NCBI GenBank assembly: GCA_025363435.1 | Contig: JANYDY010000016.1 | Location: forward strand, 31,588 to 95,587 | DNA from: Betaproteobacteria bacterium | Lineage (GTDB): Bacteria; Pseudomonadota; Gammaproteobacteria; Burkholderiales; SG8-41 | DNA length: 64,000 nt | Reading direction: 5' to 3' | Shown: one piece after another, positions 1 through 8,661 of the stretch | Layout: each line of letters starts with the position of its first letter | Numbering within the stretch: the stretch's first letter is position 1 | Notes under the pieces: model-generated | What the model was told of the DNA's origin: nothing | Seen by the model: only the letters and a program-made list of their open reading frames with translations | Databases searched by the model: none | Made by a program: the position numbers and the translations under genes

Positions 1-812
1 GCGAAAAACACGTCGAGATAGAGCACGCCGATGCCGGCGCCCTGCAAAATCAACCCGTACAAACGGCGGTGCGCAGTAAGCCGCCAACCCGCCGCCAGCA
101 TGGCAAACCCGCCCAATGCAACACCGGCAAGACGCACCGGCACCGGCAGTACCGCGTGGTCGTACGCATATTTGAGCAAAAAGCCAACGCCGAAAAACAG
201 TATCACCGCGCCGGCCTTGGCAACGAGGTTGCCCGCCAATAAACGCTGCCACAGCGCTGCAGCGGCTGGTGGCGCCTGCGGTTCCGTTACTGCTTCTGCA
301 GTTTGTTCGACAACAGGTCGGGTGTCCGCTGAAATTTTTTGTGCAGCAGCAGGATAAAGGTCCGCGCTTTCGGCAATCGGCAGCGTGACGGCAGGATCAC
401 CATTAAATGCCGCCCCGGTATCAACCGCTTCGCGATTTACCGCAGGCACTTCCGCCTCACTGACGCGCGCGATGTCCTCACGCATCGCCGCAACCGGGAC
501 TGCTGTTTGCCCATTTGCAGCAGGCGCCGGTTCGACTGGCGGTCGTGCATCAGCCGCAGCATCCGTGCCGGGCTGTTCGAGATGCCGCAACCGCCAGTGA
601 ATGTCTTCAAGCGACTTGTAAATGTGATCGACCTTGCGTTCAAGCGCGTCGATACGGCGCGCCTGCACGCGGTCGTCGCCTGATTGCGCAGGATGAGCCG
701 CGCGATAGGCCACACCCGCGATGATGCCAAGAATTGCACCGGCGAATGCACCGGGGCCATGACCCATCATTCCGCCAACAACCAACCCCGCCAGCAAGCC
801 AAGAAACCACAT
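1..812 (-). CDS. DUF2339 family membrane protein, N-terminal part (cut by window edge)
   Basis: No complete ORF is in the track because the gene runs off the left edge; 270 residues are visible from an ATG at 812. The protein opens with a glycine-rich hydrophobic segment (MWFLGLLAGLVVGGMMG), then a second short hydrophobic stretch, a charged coiled-coil-like region (RIDALERKVDHIYKSLED), a Pro/Ala-rich linker, and from about residue 190 a run of membrane helices (LLAGNLVAKAGAVILFFGVG). This order is typical of DUF2339 proteins, large polytopic membrane proteins of unknown function. It starts 14 bases after the MFS-acyltransferase gene on the same strand and is probably co-transcribed with it. 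The family call rests on overall pattern. Confidence 0.75.
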   Translation of the reverse strand, partial: MWFLGLLAGLVVGGMMGHGPGAFAGAILGIIAGVAYRAAHPAQSGDDRVQARRIDALERKVDHIYKSLEDIHWRLRHLEQPGTDAAADARPPVEPAPAANGQTAVPVAAMREDIARVSEAEVPAVNREAVDTGAAFNGDPAVTLPIAESADLYPAAAQKISADTRPVVEQTAEAVTEPQAPPAAAALWQRLLAGNLVAKAGAVILFFGVGFLLKYAYDHAVLPVPVRLAGVALGGFAMLAAGWRLTAHRRLYGLILQGAGIGVLYLDVFF

Positions 813-826
813 ATGAATCTCCCCTT

Positions 827-2710
827 CTAACGCCAATCGCCGCGCAATCCGAGCACGATCTGCTGCAGCGCCTCGGGCGTTGCCTGTTGCGGCGGCACCG
901 CGTCGCCGGCGACCAGCGCAATTCTTCTGAGCGGCATCAAGCGCGACGGATTCGACATGGCGCGTCCTTCAATGCGGCTGAAAAAACTTCCCCACAGTCC
1001 GCGCAGCGCCAGCGGCACCACCGGCACCGGCGTGCGTTCGAGGATGCGCGTAATGCCGGCGCGAAACGGATACAACTCGCCGCTATCGGTGATACGCCCC
1101 TCCGGAAATATGCCGACCAGATCGCCGTCGCGCAATGCCGCGGCGATATCTTCATAAGCCTTCTCAAGCAAAACCGGATCTTCCTTTTTCGGCGCAATCG
1201 GTATCGTTTTGCCGGTGCGAAAAATAAAACTCAGCACCGGCACGCGGAAGATCTTGTGATCCATTACAAAGCGGATCGGCCGCCGGCAGGCCGCCGCAAT
1301 GATCAGCGCATCAACAAAGCTGATGTGATTGCAGACGATGACTGCGGGCCCGTCTTCGGGAATTTTTTCGAGACCGCTCTTTTCCAGTCGATAGATCGTA
1401 TGAATCAGCAGCCAGATCAGGAAACGCATCAGGAATTCCGGCACCAGCGTATAGATATAAATTGCCACTGCGGCATTCAACAATGCAGTCGCGAGAAATA
1501 TCTGTGGAATGCTGAAACCCGCCGCGAGCAGGGCCACCGCCATCGCGGCGGATGCCACCATGAACAATGCGTTCAGAATATTGTTGCCGGCGATAATGCG
1601 CGACTGGTGGCTACGCTCCGAGCGCGTCTGGATCAAGGCATACAGCGGCACGATGTAAAAGCCGCCGAACACGCCGATCATGACCAGATCGAACAGTATT
1701 CGTACGCTGCCGGCACGGGCGAGAAACTCTCCGGCGCCGATGAGCGTGCCGCCTGCCGCTGCCGGACTGGCGAAAAAGAGATCAAGCGCAAATACCGTCA
1801 GGCCGATCGAGCCGAAAGGCACCAGACCGATCTCGACCTTGTGGCCGGACAGTCGCTCGCACAACAAAGAACCGGTGCCGACGCCGAGCGAAAACATGGT
1901 CAACAACAAGGTCGCCACGTGTTCGTTGCCGCCCAGTACGTCCTTGCAATAGTTCGGAAACTGCGCGAGCAGTGTGGCGCCGTAAAACCAGAACCACGAA
2001 ATGCCAAGCACCGACAGAAATACCGTGCGGTTCTGTTTGGTGAATTTCAGATTGGCCCAGGTCTCTGTAACCGGATTCCAGTTGATGTTGATATCCGGCG
2101 CCGCAGCCGGTGTAGCGGGAATCGCGCGACTCGCCAGATAACCCAGACAAGCAACCGCTATCACCGTAATCGAGACAAGTTCGGCAAATTGCACCTGCGC
2201 CACCAGCAGACCGCCGACGATAGTACCGATCAGAATCGCCAGAAAAGTACCCATCTCGACCATACCGTTGCCGCCGACGATTTCGTCCGCCTGCAAATGC
2301 TGCGGCAGTATCGAATATTTGACCGGCCCGAAGATAGTCGAATGCAAACCCATCAGAAACAGCGCCGACAGCAGCAAAACAAGATTGCCCTGAAAAAAAC
2401 CGACCGCACCGATCATCATGATGCAGATTTCAAACAATTTCACATAGCGGATAATGGTGACTTTTTCGTACTTGTCGGCAAGCTGGCCGGCAGTCGCCGA
2501 GAAAAGGAAAAACGGCAGGATAAAGAGTCCCGCGCACAAATTGACCAGTGTGCCGGAACTGAGCGTCGTCATCGCAGCGGCGTGGAACGCCAGCAGAATA
2601 ACCAGCGCGTTCTTGTAAACATTGTCGTTGAATGCGCCGAGAAATTGCGTGCAGAAAAACGGCAGGAAGCGCCGCTCGCGCAGCAGACAGAACTGACTTT
2701 GTCCCGACAT
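827..2710 (-). CDS. MFS lysophospholipid transporter fused to PlsC-type acyltransferase
   Basis: A 627-residue protein. Residues 1 to about 400 form a 12-helix major facilitator domain resembling LplT, the lysophospholipid flippase (early motif FCTQFLGAFNDNVYKNALV). Residues from about 430 form a PlsC-like 1-acyl-glycerophosphate acyltransferase with the HX4D catalytic motif (NHISFVDA) and the FPEGR substrate motif. LplT brings lysophospholipids across the inner membrane and the acyltransferase re-acylates them, so the fusion fits phospholipid repair. Related fusions often carry a third, AMP-forming acyl-ACP synthetase domain (Aas); it is absent here because the ORF ends after the acyltransferase. 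The gene follows the aminopeptidase by 58 bases and precedes the DUF2339 gene by 14. Confidence 0.85.
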   Translation of the reverse strand: MSGQSQFCLLRERRFLPFFCTQFLGAFNDNVYKNALVILLAFHAAAMTTLSSGTLVNLCAGLFILPFFLFSATAGQLADKYEKVTIIRYVKLFEICIMMIGAVGFFQGNLVLLLSALFLMGLHSTIFGPVKYSILPQHLQADEIVGGNGMVEMGTFLAILIGTIVGGLLVAQVQFAELVSITVIAVACLGYLASRAIPATPAAAPDININWNPVTETWANLKFTKQNRTVFLSVLGISWFWFYGATLLAQFPNYCKDVLGGNEHVATLLLTMFSLGVGTGSLLCERLSGHKVEIGLVPFGSIGLTVFALDLFFASPAAAGGTLIGAGEFLARAGSVRILFDLVMIGVFGGFYIVPLYALIQTRSERSHQSRIIAGNNILNALFMVASAAMAVALLAAGFSIPQIFLATALLNAAVAIYIYTLVPEFLMRFLIWLLIHTIYRLEKSGLEKIPEDGPAVIVCNHISFVDALIIAAACRRPIRFVMDHKIFRVPVLSFIFRTGKTIPIAPKKEDPVLLEKAYEDIAAALRDGDLVGIFPEGRITDSGELYPFRAGITRILERTPVPVVPLALRGLWGSFFSRIEGRAMSNPSRLMPLRRIALVAGDAVPPQQATPEALQQIVLGLRGDWR

Positions 2711-2768
2711 TCAGCTCACCTCATGTTCCTGCAGCAATCGCCGGCCGCAGCCGGAGACGTTCAACTAA

Positions 2769-4211
2769 CTAGCGATGCGATTCGAGCAAGGCAATACCCC
2801 AACCAACACCGAAGCCGGTCAAATCCGAAGCCACCGCGCCGAGCCCGCCCTTGCAACTACTGGCCGAGAGATCGACGTGCAGCCACGGCGTGTCGGCGGT
2901 GAAACGCTTGAGAAAACGCGCTGCCAGAATATGGTCGGCATCGCCGTCGAGCGTGCATTGTTTGACGTCGGCAATTTTGCTGTCGAGCGCATCGTCGTAG
3001 TCGTCGTCGAGCGGAAACATGCAGATGCGCTCGCCGGCAACACGCCCCGCCGCAACAGCCGCAGCCGCGAGTTTGTCTGAAGTGGCAAACGCGCCGGTGT
3101 AGCGGTTGCCGAGGGCCACGTGCATGCTGCCGGTGAGTGTGGCGAAATCGACTATCAGATCGGGCTTTTTGCGCGCCGCCAGCGTCAGCGTGTCGGCCAG
3201 CACCATGCGTCCTTCCGCGTCCGTGTGCGCAATCTCGATGGTGGTGCCGTTCAGCGCGCGCACCACTTCGTTTTGGTGATAGGCGCGCGGACTGATGTCG
3301 TTGCGCGAGATTGCCATCCAGCAATCGATACTGACGGCGAGCTTCAAACGCGTGGCCGCGAGCAGTATGCCGAGCGCCACCGCCGAACCGTTCATGTCTT
3401 CATGCATGCCATACATATAACGTGCCGGTTTCAGGTTGTGCCCGCCGGTGTCGTAACAGATGCCTTTGCCGACCAGGGCAATCGTGCGTTTGGCTTTTGC
3501 ATGGCTGTAGCGCAAATGCACGATGGCGGCATCCATCGCAGTGCTGCCCTGTGCAACCGCGCAGAATGCGCCGGCGCCCATTTTGCGCAATTTGGCGAAA
3601 TCGAATTCCGCATGCTTCCATTTGTTTTCGCGCGCCAGTTCGCGCACGCGCCGGCGATATGCGCCCGGCGTCAATTCATTCGGCGGCAATGCGGTCAATT
3701 CGCGGCACAGCACATTGCCCTCGGCCTGCGCGCGCCACGCGGCGAATGCGCCAGCGTCGCGCGCGCCGTACAAATGGATTGCGCGCAACGGCTTGCGCAT
3801 GCCCTTGCTTTTGCGTTCCGGTAATGCAACGCCGTTGACTGAGGCGCAATAGACCGCCAGCCCGGCCGCGTGCGTTGCGCCGGGCGCGGCAACGATGGCG
3901 ATTTCAAGCGGATTTTCGGCAAACAGCAAATCAAGCGCGGCACGCATCGCCGCTAGCGCCTGGAACGGCGTGTGTTTCGCATCGGGCATGGTCCACGCCA
4001 CCAGCGTGCCATCGGCAAGATTGGCGCACAGCGGCTTCTTCGCCAATTCCTTCGGTTTCAGATTGCGCCGCTTGAGCAAGGCATGCAGCACCGCTTGCGG
4101 CTCACCTGTACCGGAAAGCTTATCCGAGGCCGGAAGAATTACCAGAGTGTGACGATGTTGGCGAAACGCGGCAGTTGCCGAACCCGCATGTATCTGCAAT
4201 CTGGCAAGCAT
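2769..4211 (-). CDS. M17 leucyl aminopeptidase family protein
   Basis: Cytosolic metallo-aminopeptidase of family M17 (PepA/PepB type), which releases N-terminal residues from peptides. The catalytic C-terminal half has the metal-binding blocks: [23 protein letters not shown] and the signature [14 protein letters not shown] (NTDAEGRL in most members). The track start at 4241 is a TTG; the ATG at 4211 ([10 protein letters not shown]) is preceded by AAAGGA at proper spacing and gives 480 residues, close to family length. The N-terminal domain is less conserved, as is usual. The gene is divergent from thyA across 84 bases and heads the minus-strand set with the lysophospholipid fusion and the DUF2339 gene. 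Confidence 0.88.
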   Translation of the reverse strand: MLARLQIHAGSATAAFRQHRHTLVILPASDKLSGTGEPQAVLHALLKRRNLKPKELAKKPLCANLADGTLVAWTMPDAKHTPFQALAAMRAALDLLFAENPLEIAIVAAPGATHAAGLAVYCASVNGVALPERKSKGMRKPLRAIHLYGARDAGAFAAWRAQAEGNVLCRELTALPPNELTPGAYRRRVRELARENKWKHAEFDFAKLRKMGAGAFCAVAQGSTAMDAAIVHLRYSHAKAKRTIALVGKGICYDTGGHNLKPARYMYGMHEDMNGSAVALGILLAATRLKLAVSIDCWMAISRNDISPRAYHQNEVVRALNGTTIEIAHTDAEGRMVLADTLTLAARKKPDLIVDFATLTGSMHVALGNRYTGAFATSDKLAAAAVAAGRVAGERICMFPLDDDYDDALDSKIADVKQCTLDGDADHILAARFLKRFTADTPWLHVDLSASSCKGGLGAVASDLTGFGVGWGIALLESHR

Positions 4212-4220
4212 GAATGTCCT

Positions 4221-4249
4221 TTGTGTACCGCGACCGGGCAAATTATAAT
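4221..4249 (+). promoter_or_regulatory. thyA promoter with a self-complementary -10 (possibly bidirectional)
   Basis: A perfect TATAAT (4244-4249) lies 17 bases after TTGTGT (4221-4226), with the thyA start codon about 46 bases downstream. The 8-mer ATTATAAT is its own reverse complement, so a TATAAT is also presented toward the aminopeptidase gene on the minus strand, although I see no good -35 for that direction. Based on motif match only. Confidence 0.5.
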
Positions 4250-4295
4250 CGCTAATCGTCTCTCACCATTACTCCGGGCTCTCAATTCCGCAGCT

Positions 4296-5090
4296 ATGCG
4301 CGCCTACCTCGATTTGATGAAACACGTGCTCGAACACGGCGCCCGCAAGAGCGACCGCACCGGCACTGGCACGCTCAGCGTGTTCGGCGCGCAGCTGCGT
4401 TTTGACCTCGCCGCCGGCTTTCCGCTGCTGACGACCAAAAAGGTGCATCTGAAGTCGATCATTCACGAACTGCTGTGGTTCCTCAAAGGCGACACCAATA
4501 CGCGTTACCTGAAAGAAAACGGCGTCACCATCTGGGACGAATGGGCCGATGCGAACGGCGACCTCGGCCCCGTCTACGGTTATCAGTGGCGTTCGTGGCC
4601 ACGCCCCGACGGCGGCCATATCGACCAGATCAGCCAGGTGCTAGAACAGATCCGCAAAACGCCGGATTCGCGTCGCATGATCGTCTCGGCGTGGAACGTC
4701 GGCGATCTCGACCGCATGAAGCTGATGCCCTGCCATGCCTTCTTCCAGTTCTACGTCGCTGACGGCAAACTGTCCTGCCAGTTGTATCAACGCAGCGCCG
4801 ACTTTTTTCTCGGCGTGCCGTTCAACATCGCGTCGTACGCGCTGCTCACCATGATGATTGCGCAGGTCTGCGGCCTCAAGCCCGGCGACTTCGTGCACAC
4901 TTTCGGCGACACCCATTTGTATCTGAATCACCTCGAACAGACGCGTGAGCAATTATCGCGCGCGCCGCGCGCGCTGCCGGCAATGCGTCTGAATCCATCG
5001 GTGAAAAATCTGTTCGACTTCAAATACGAAGACTTCACACTCGAAGGCTACGACCCGCATCCCGCGATCAAAGCAGCGGTCGCGGTCTGA
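4296..5090 (+). CDS. thyA: Thymidylate synthase
   Basis: Converts dUMP and methylene-tetrahydrofolate to dTMP and dihydrofolate in the cytosol. From the ATG at 4296 the protein is 264 residues, exactly the E. coli ThyA length; the longer track ORF is an upstream extension. The catalytic cysteine lies in [12 protein letters not shown], followed by [26 protein letters not shown], the classical active-site and dUMP-binding block. The ending ([12 protein letters not shown]) matches the family C-terminus. folA begins 17 bases downstream, so the enzyme that makes dihydrofolate and the one that recycles it are co-transcribed, a common arrangement. Confidence 0.97.
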   Translation: MRAYLDLMKHVLEHGARKSDRTGTGTLSVFGAQLRFDLAAGFPLLTTKKVHLKSIIHELLWFLKGDTNTRYLKENGVTIWDEWADANGDLGPVYGYQWRSWPRPDGGHIDQISQVLEQIRKTPDSRRMIVSAWNVGDLDRMKLMPCHAFFQFYVADGKLSCQLYQRSADFFLGVPFNIASYALLTMMIAQVCGLKPGDFVHTFGDTHLYLNHLEQTREQLSRAPRALPAMRLNPSVKNLFDFKYEDFTLEGYDPHPAIKAAVAV

Positions 5091-5107
5091 TTTCGCCGAC
5101 GCCCGCA

Positions 5108-5626
5108 ATGGCTGACAGCAATTCACGCATTTCGATCATTGTCGCCATGGCGCGCAACCGCGTGATCGGCGCCGCCAACAAGATACCGTGGCATCTGCCG
5201 GCCGAACTCAAGCTGTTCAAAACCATTACGATGGGCCATCACATCTTGATGGGACGCAACACCTGGGAATCGATCGGTCGCCTGCTGCCGGGGCGCACCA
5301 GCGTGATCGTCACGCGCCAGCCTGATTACCGCGTTGAAGGCGCAATCATGGCGACTTCGATTCAAGCAGCACTCGCCGCGTGCAAAGGTGACGACGAAAT
5401 TTTTATCATCGGCGGTGCCCAGCTTTATGCGGCGGCAATGCCGTACGCAAACCGGCTTTATCTGACGGTAGTCGATGCCGACGTCGCCGGCGACGCACAC
5501 ATGCCTGAATTCAATCTCGATACATGGCGCAAATGTTCGGCGCAGTCTTTCACCGTCGACGACAAAAACCCGTATCATTATGTGCAGACGGTTTACGAAA
5601 AGGCATCCCGCCATTCCGATGCGTAA
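5108..5626 (+). CDS. folA: Dihydrofolate reductase
   Basis: Reduces dihydrofolate to tetrahydrofolate with NADPH, regenerating the cofactor consumed by the upstream thyA product. The 172-residue protein has the expected blocks: ISIIVAMARNRVIGAANKIPWHLP (Met20-loop region with the W of the active site), LFKTITMGHHILMGRNTWESIG (NADPH-binding) and IFIIGGAQLYAAAMPYANRLYLTVV near the C-terminus. The start ATG at 5108 is the first in frame. Its last 8 bases overlap the start of the Sel1-repeat gene, suggesting translational coupling. Confidence 0.96.
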   Translation: MADSNSRISIIVAMARNRVIGAANKIPWHLPAELKLFKTITMGHHILMGRNTWESIGRLLPGRTSVIVTRQPDYRVEGAIMATSIQAALAACKGDDEIFIIGGAQLYAAAMPYANRLYLTVVDADVAGDAHMPEFNLDTWRKCSAQSFTVDDKNPYHYVQTVYEKASRHSDA

Positions 5627-6287
5627 TCTGCGCGCCATAATCGTTGCGATCGCTTGCGCCGCAGGCCTCACCGGCACCGCGTCGGCGCAGGTCAATATTC
5701 CTCTCAACGATTTGAAAATCCGCGCCGAGGCCGGCGACAGGACAGCGACGCGTCAGCTGGCTGAAGCCTATTATCTCGGCAAGGGCGTCGAGCAGGATTT
5801 CAAACTCGCCTCGCAATGGTACGAGAAGCTGGCCAAACAGGGCGATGTGCGCGCGCAAACCAGCCTCGGCCTGATGTTCGCGCGCGGTTACGGCGTGGAA
5901 AAAAATATCGATCTGGCTCTTAAGTGGTGGAAACTCGCCGCAATCCAGAACGACCCCGGCGCGCAATTCAATCTCGGCACGCTGTATTTCGAAGGCAAAA
6001 ATATCGAACGCAATTACAGCGAGGCGGCGCGCTGGTACCTGCAAGCGGCGATGCGCGGCCACCTGCCGGCGCAATTCAATCTGGGCATGATGTACTGGGA
6101 CGGCAAAGGCGTCGAAAAAGATCCGCGCCGCGCCTATTACTGGCTCTCGGTCGCCGCCGAACAGGGCGACGACGAAGCGCCGGGCCAGTTAAAACGCATC
6201 GCAGCTGACATGAGTCCGGAAGACGTCAAGGAAGCCGACAGCAAGGCAAAAGAATGGATGAAAACGGCGAAGAAAATGTGGCGTTAG
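5619..6287 (+). CDS. Secreted Sel1-repeat protein
   Basis: The ATG at 5619 (MRNLRAIIVAIACAAG) gives a signal peptide ending near TASAQ, so the protein should be exported to the periplasm. The mature part holds about four Sel1-like (TPR-related) repeats of roughly 36 residues, seen as A..LG..Y..GKGVEQD, LGLMFARGYGVEKN, LGTLYFEGKNIERN and LGMMYWDGKGVEKD. Such solenoids bind other proteins; the partner is unknown. Total length is 222 residues. The start overlaps the end of folA by 8 bases, so it is probably the third gene of the thyA operon. Confidence 0.87.
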   Translation: MRNLRAIIVAIACAAGLTGTASAQVNIPLNDLKIRAEAGDRTATRQLAEAYYLGKGVEQDFKLASQWYEKLAKQGDVRAQTSLGLMFARGYGVEKNIDLALKWWKLAAIQNDPGAQFNLGTLYFEGKNIERNYSEAARWYLQAAMRGHLPAQFNLGMMYWDGKGVEKDPRRAYYWLSVAAEQGDDEAPGQLKRIAADMSPEDVKEADSKAKEWMKTAKKMWR

Positions 6288-6303
6288 ATTTGCAACCTGA
6301 CGT

Positions 6304-7647
6304 TCAGTCCTTGCATTCCGAAACAAAATCCTCGAATTTGTAATTTCCGCTGCGCCCAATTTCTCCGACGCGCTCCACCGTCATTCTGAACGGATGACCC
6401 AGGCAGCCCTGCAGGACTTCGATCAACTGCGACGCTTCATCCGCCGACAAATCGCGCGGCGCGACGATGCGCACGTGCATCTCCAGCAGCGTTTTCTGCA
6501 CGATCTGCAACTGCCGGATGACCGGCACCGCGCTCGACCACTTATCGATCGGAAAACTCGGCCAGTGACGCCGGCCGTCGGGCAGCCTGAGAATATTGCG
6601 CTCGCGGCCGATAACACGCCGTATCGCCGGCAGACCACGTCCGCACGGACAGGCCGCTCCGGCCTCCGCATAGTCACCCAAGTCGTAACGAAAAAGCGGC
6701 ATCGCGAAATTGTGCAGTGTCGTTACGACAACGCGGCCGATCTGCCCTGCCTCGCACGGCCTGCCGTCTTCACCAAGAATTTCGGTGATCAGATTTTCGG
6801 CTTGCAGGTGATAGTTATCGCTGTCGGGGCACTGCAAGGCGATGTATCCGACCTCTTCCGCAGTATATAAATCTGCAATATCGACATTCCAGGCGTCGCG
6901 CACCGACTGGCGCGCGCGCTCATCGACAGGCCCGCCAAAACTGCGCGTCTGCAGCAAACCCGGCAAACGCAAGCCGCGTTCCAGCGCGCGTTCCGCCAGC
7001 CAGCGCAGATTGGTCGCATTGCTGATCAGGTATTGCGGCGCCTGCCGTTCGAGCCAGTCAAGCTGGTCGTCGATATCGGTGCGCAAATTGAGCAGCGCAC
7101 AGGGCCCTGTTTGCAACACACTGTCGGTTGCCGGCCCCCAGCCCGGCGTCTCGCCGTTCTCGACCTTGAGACGGATCGCCGCGAGCTTCCCGGAGAAATC
7201 GCGCCGGTGCCAGAAATGTTCGCGCAGGGTAAACGCGCGCCAGAAAAAATCCGTCAGCCCCGTTCCATAATAAGTCACCGGTATGCCGGTCGAACCGGAG
7301 GTGCCGCCACGAGTCACCGTGCCGTGTTCCGGAGGAACCGCCGGACTCAGCAATTCACTGCGGGACGTCAGCATATCCTCGCGACGCAGCAACGGCAACA
7401 ATCTGAAAGCGTCAAAATCCGGCGTAGTCGCTGGATCAAAACCCGCCGCATCGAAACGCCGGCGCCAGAACGGTATGGTTTCACGCGCATGCGCAAGCAC
7501 CGTATGCAACTGCCGCAATTGCCATTGCGCAAGCTGCGCAACACTCCACCACTGCGACATTTCCAGTTGAAACTGCAGCGCCAGCGCTGCGGCGGCGACA
7601 TTGCCAGGCAGCGCCGGCCAAACCATGGCGGCATCGGCTGATCGCAT
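6304..7647 (-). CDS. PaaK/CapK-like adenylate-forming enzyme (copy 1)
   Basis: Member of the phenylacetate-CoA ligase/CapK branch of the adenylate-forming superfamily: such enzymes activate a carboxylate as an acyl-AMP and usually pass it to CoA or another acceptor. Visible motifs are the nucleotide loop GGTSGSTGIPVTYYGTG, the YTAEEVGYIALQCP block, FRYDLGDYAE, a CPCGRGLP cysteine pair typical of this branch, and the GRERN hinge. I chose the ATG at 7647 (MRSADAAMVWPALPG, 447 residues) because it aligns with the N-terminus of the neighbouring paralogue; the track start at 7890 runs through the divergent methyltransferase gene. The substrate cannot be read from the sequence. Confidence 0.82.
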   Translation of the reverse strand: MRSADAAMVWPALPGNVAAAALALQFQLEMSQWWSVAQLAQWQLRQLHTVLAHARETIPFWRRRFDAAGFDPATTPDFDAFRLLPLLRREDMLTSRSELLSPAVPPEHGTVTRGGTSGSTGIPVTYYGTGLTDFFWRAFTLREHFWHRRDFSGKLAAIRLKVENGETPGWGPATDSVLQTGPCALLNLRTDIDDQLDWLERQAPQYLISNATNLRWLAERALERGLRLPGLLQTRSFGGPVDERARQSVRDAWNVDIADLYTAEEVGYIALQCPDSDNYHLQAENLITEILGEDGRPCEAGQIGRVVVTTLHNFAMPLFRYDLGDYAEAGAACPCGRGLPAIRRVIGRERNILRLPDGRRHWPSFPIDKWSSAVPVIRQLQIVQKTLLEMHVRIVAPRDLSADEASQLIEVLQGCLGHPFRMTVERVGEIGRSGNYKFEDFVSECKD

Positions 7648-7695
7648 TCGATTAAATATATCCGTCACGATGCCGGCAACCGTGTTTGTCCTGTC

Positions 7696-8655
7696 ATGGT
7701 CAGCAGTCAATACTACATTCTCGACCGGGTAGCCGTTCAAGGCTATCATAACGATCCGCGTTTTCCACGGCCTTCCCGTTTGAAAAAAATCGACGAACTG
7801 CTGAATATCAGCGCCCCGCTGGCATGGCAATTCGCACAACAGCTCTGTCGCAGGGATACGGCGACGGAGTCCGGCTGCGCGTGGACCCATGGCATCTGGC
7901 AGTACCTGAGATTGATGGGATTGGTCGGTTCAATTGAATATCGCGCCGATTTTTACCGGCAGGCCCTGACGGCAGTCTCGGGCTCCGGCGGCACGCCGCG
8001 GATACTGGTTTCCGGAACAGCCGATTGCGCCATGCTTGCCCACGTGCTCGCGGCATTCCGCGAACGCGGGATTGAACCGGACATCACCGTGGTCGATTTG
8101 TGTGGCACGCCGCTGGCGATGAATCACTGGTACGCGGGGCACGCCGGTTGCAAAATCGAGACAATACGCTGCGACATACTTGCCTATTCGACCGACACAG
8201 CCTTTGATGCCATCTGCACCGATGCATTTATCGGCAGGTTCGCACCACCCAGCCGCCCCGCATTGATTGCAAAGTGGCACGAACTTCTGCGCCCCGGCGG
8301 CTTGTTAATTACCTACAACCGGCTGCGACCGCCAAGCGCGGGGGAGCGCGTCGGTTTTACGCCCGCGCAAGCACGGGTATTTCGCGAAACGGTGTTGAGC
8401 GCTGCACTGACTATGCGTGAGGTGATCGATATTGATCCGCAACAACTGGCGGAATGCGCTGAAATCTATGCACGCCGGCACGTGACCTATTCAGTGCACT
8501 CGGCGCAGGAAATTCAAACACTGTGTGAAAACGCGGGTTTCAAGACGGAACAACTCGCGACAATAACTGCGAGCGCAACTGATGGACGCGGCGTCAGCGG
8601 ACCATCGATGCACGAAGGCGCTGATTATTTGAGTATCGTCGCCAGGCGCACTTGA
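7696..8655 (+). CDS. Class I SAM-dependent methyltransferase
   Basis: A 319-residue protein whose central part reads as a Rossmann methyltransferase: motif I at about residues 103-113 (RILVSGTADCAML, a variant of the usual GxGxG loop), the acidic end of strand 2 (ITVVDLCGTPLAM), FDAICTDAFIGRF, and motif III LLRPGGLLITYNRLRP. The N-terminal ~95 residues are extra and probably select the substrate. It is transcribed divergently from PaaK copy 1 (48-base gap) and runs convergently into copy 2 (6-base gap), so the three genes form one compact unit. The start codon is uncertain because no strong ribosome binding site precedes 7696. Confidence 0.75.
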   Translation: MVSSQYYILDRVAVQGYHNDPRFPRPSRLKKIDELLNISAPLAWQFAQQLCRRDTATESGCAWTHGIWQYLRLMGLVGSIEYRADFYRQALTAVSGSGGTPRILVSGTADCAMLAHVLAAFRERGIEPDITVVDLCGTPLAMNHWYAGHAGCKIETIRCDILAYSTDTAFDAICTDAFIGRFAPPSRPALIAKWHELLRPGGLLITYNRLRPPSAGERVGFTPAQARVFRETVLSAALTMREVIDIDPQQLAECAEIYARRHVTYSVHSAQEIQTLCENAGFKTEQLATITASATDGRGVSGPSMHEGADYLSIVARRT

Positions 8656-8661
8656 CCGGTA

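Noticed and set aside
734-2902. 722-residue plus-strand ORF over the MFS-acyltransferase gene
   Set aside because: It is antisense to a gene with clear catalytic motifs, its own translation is Gln/Arg/His-rich without family motifs, and it is an artefact of GC-rich codon usage.
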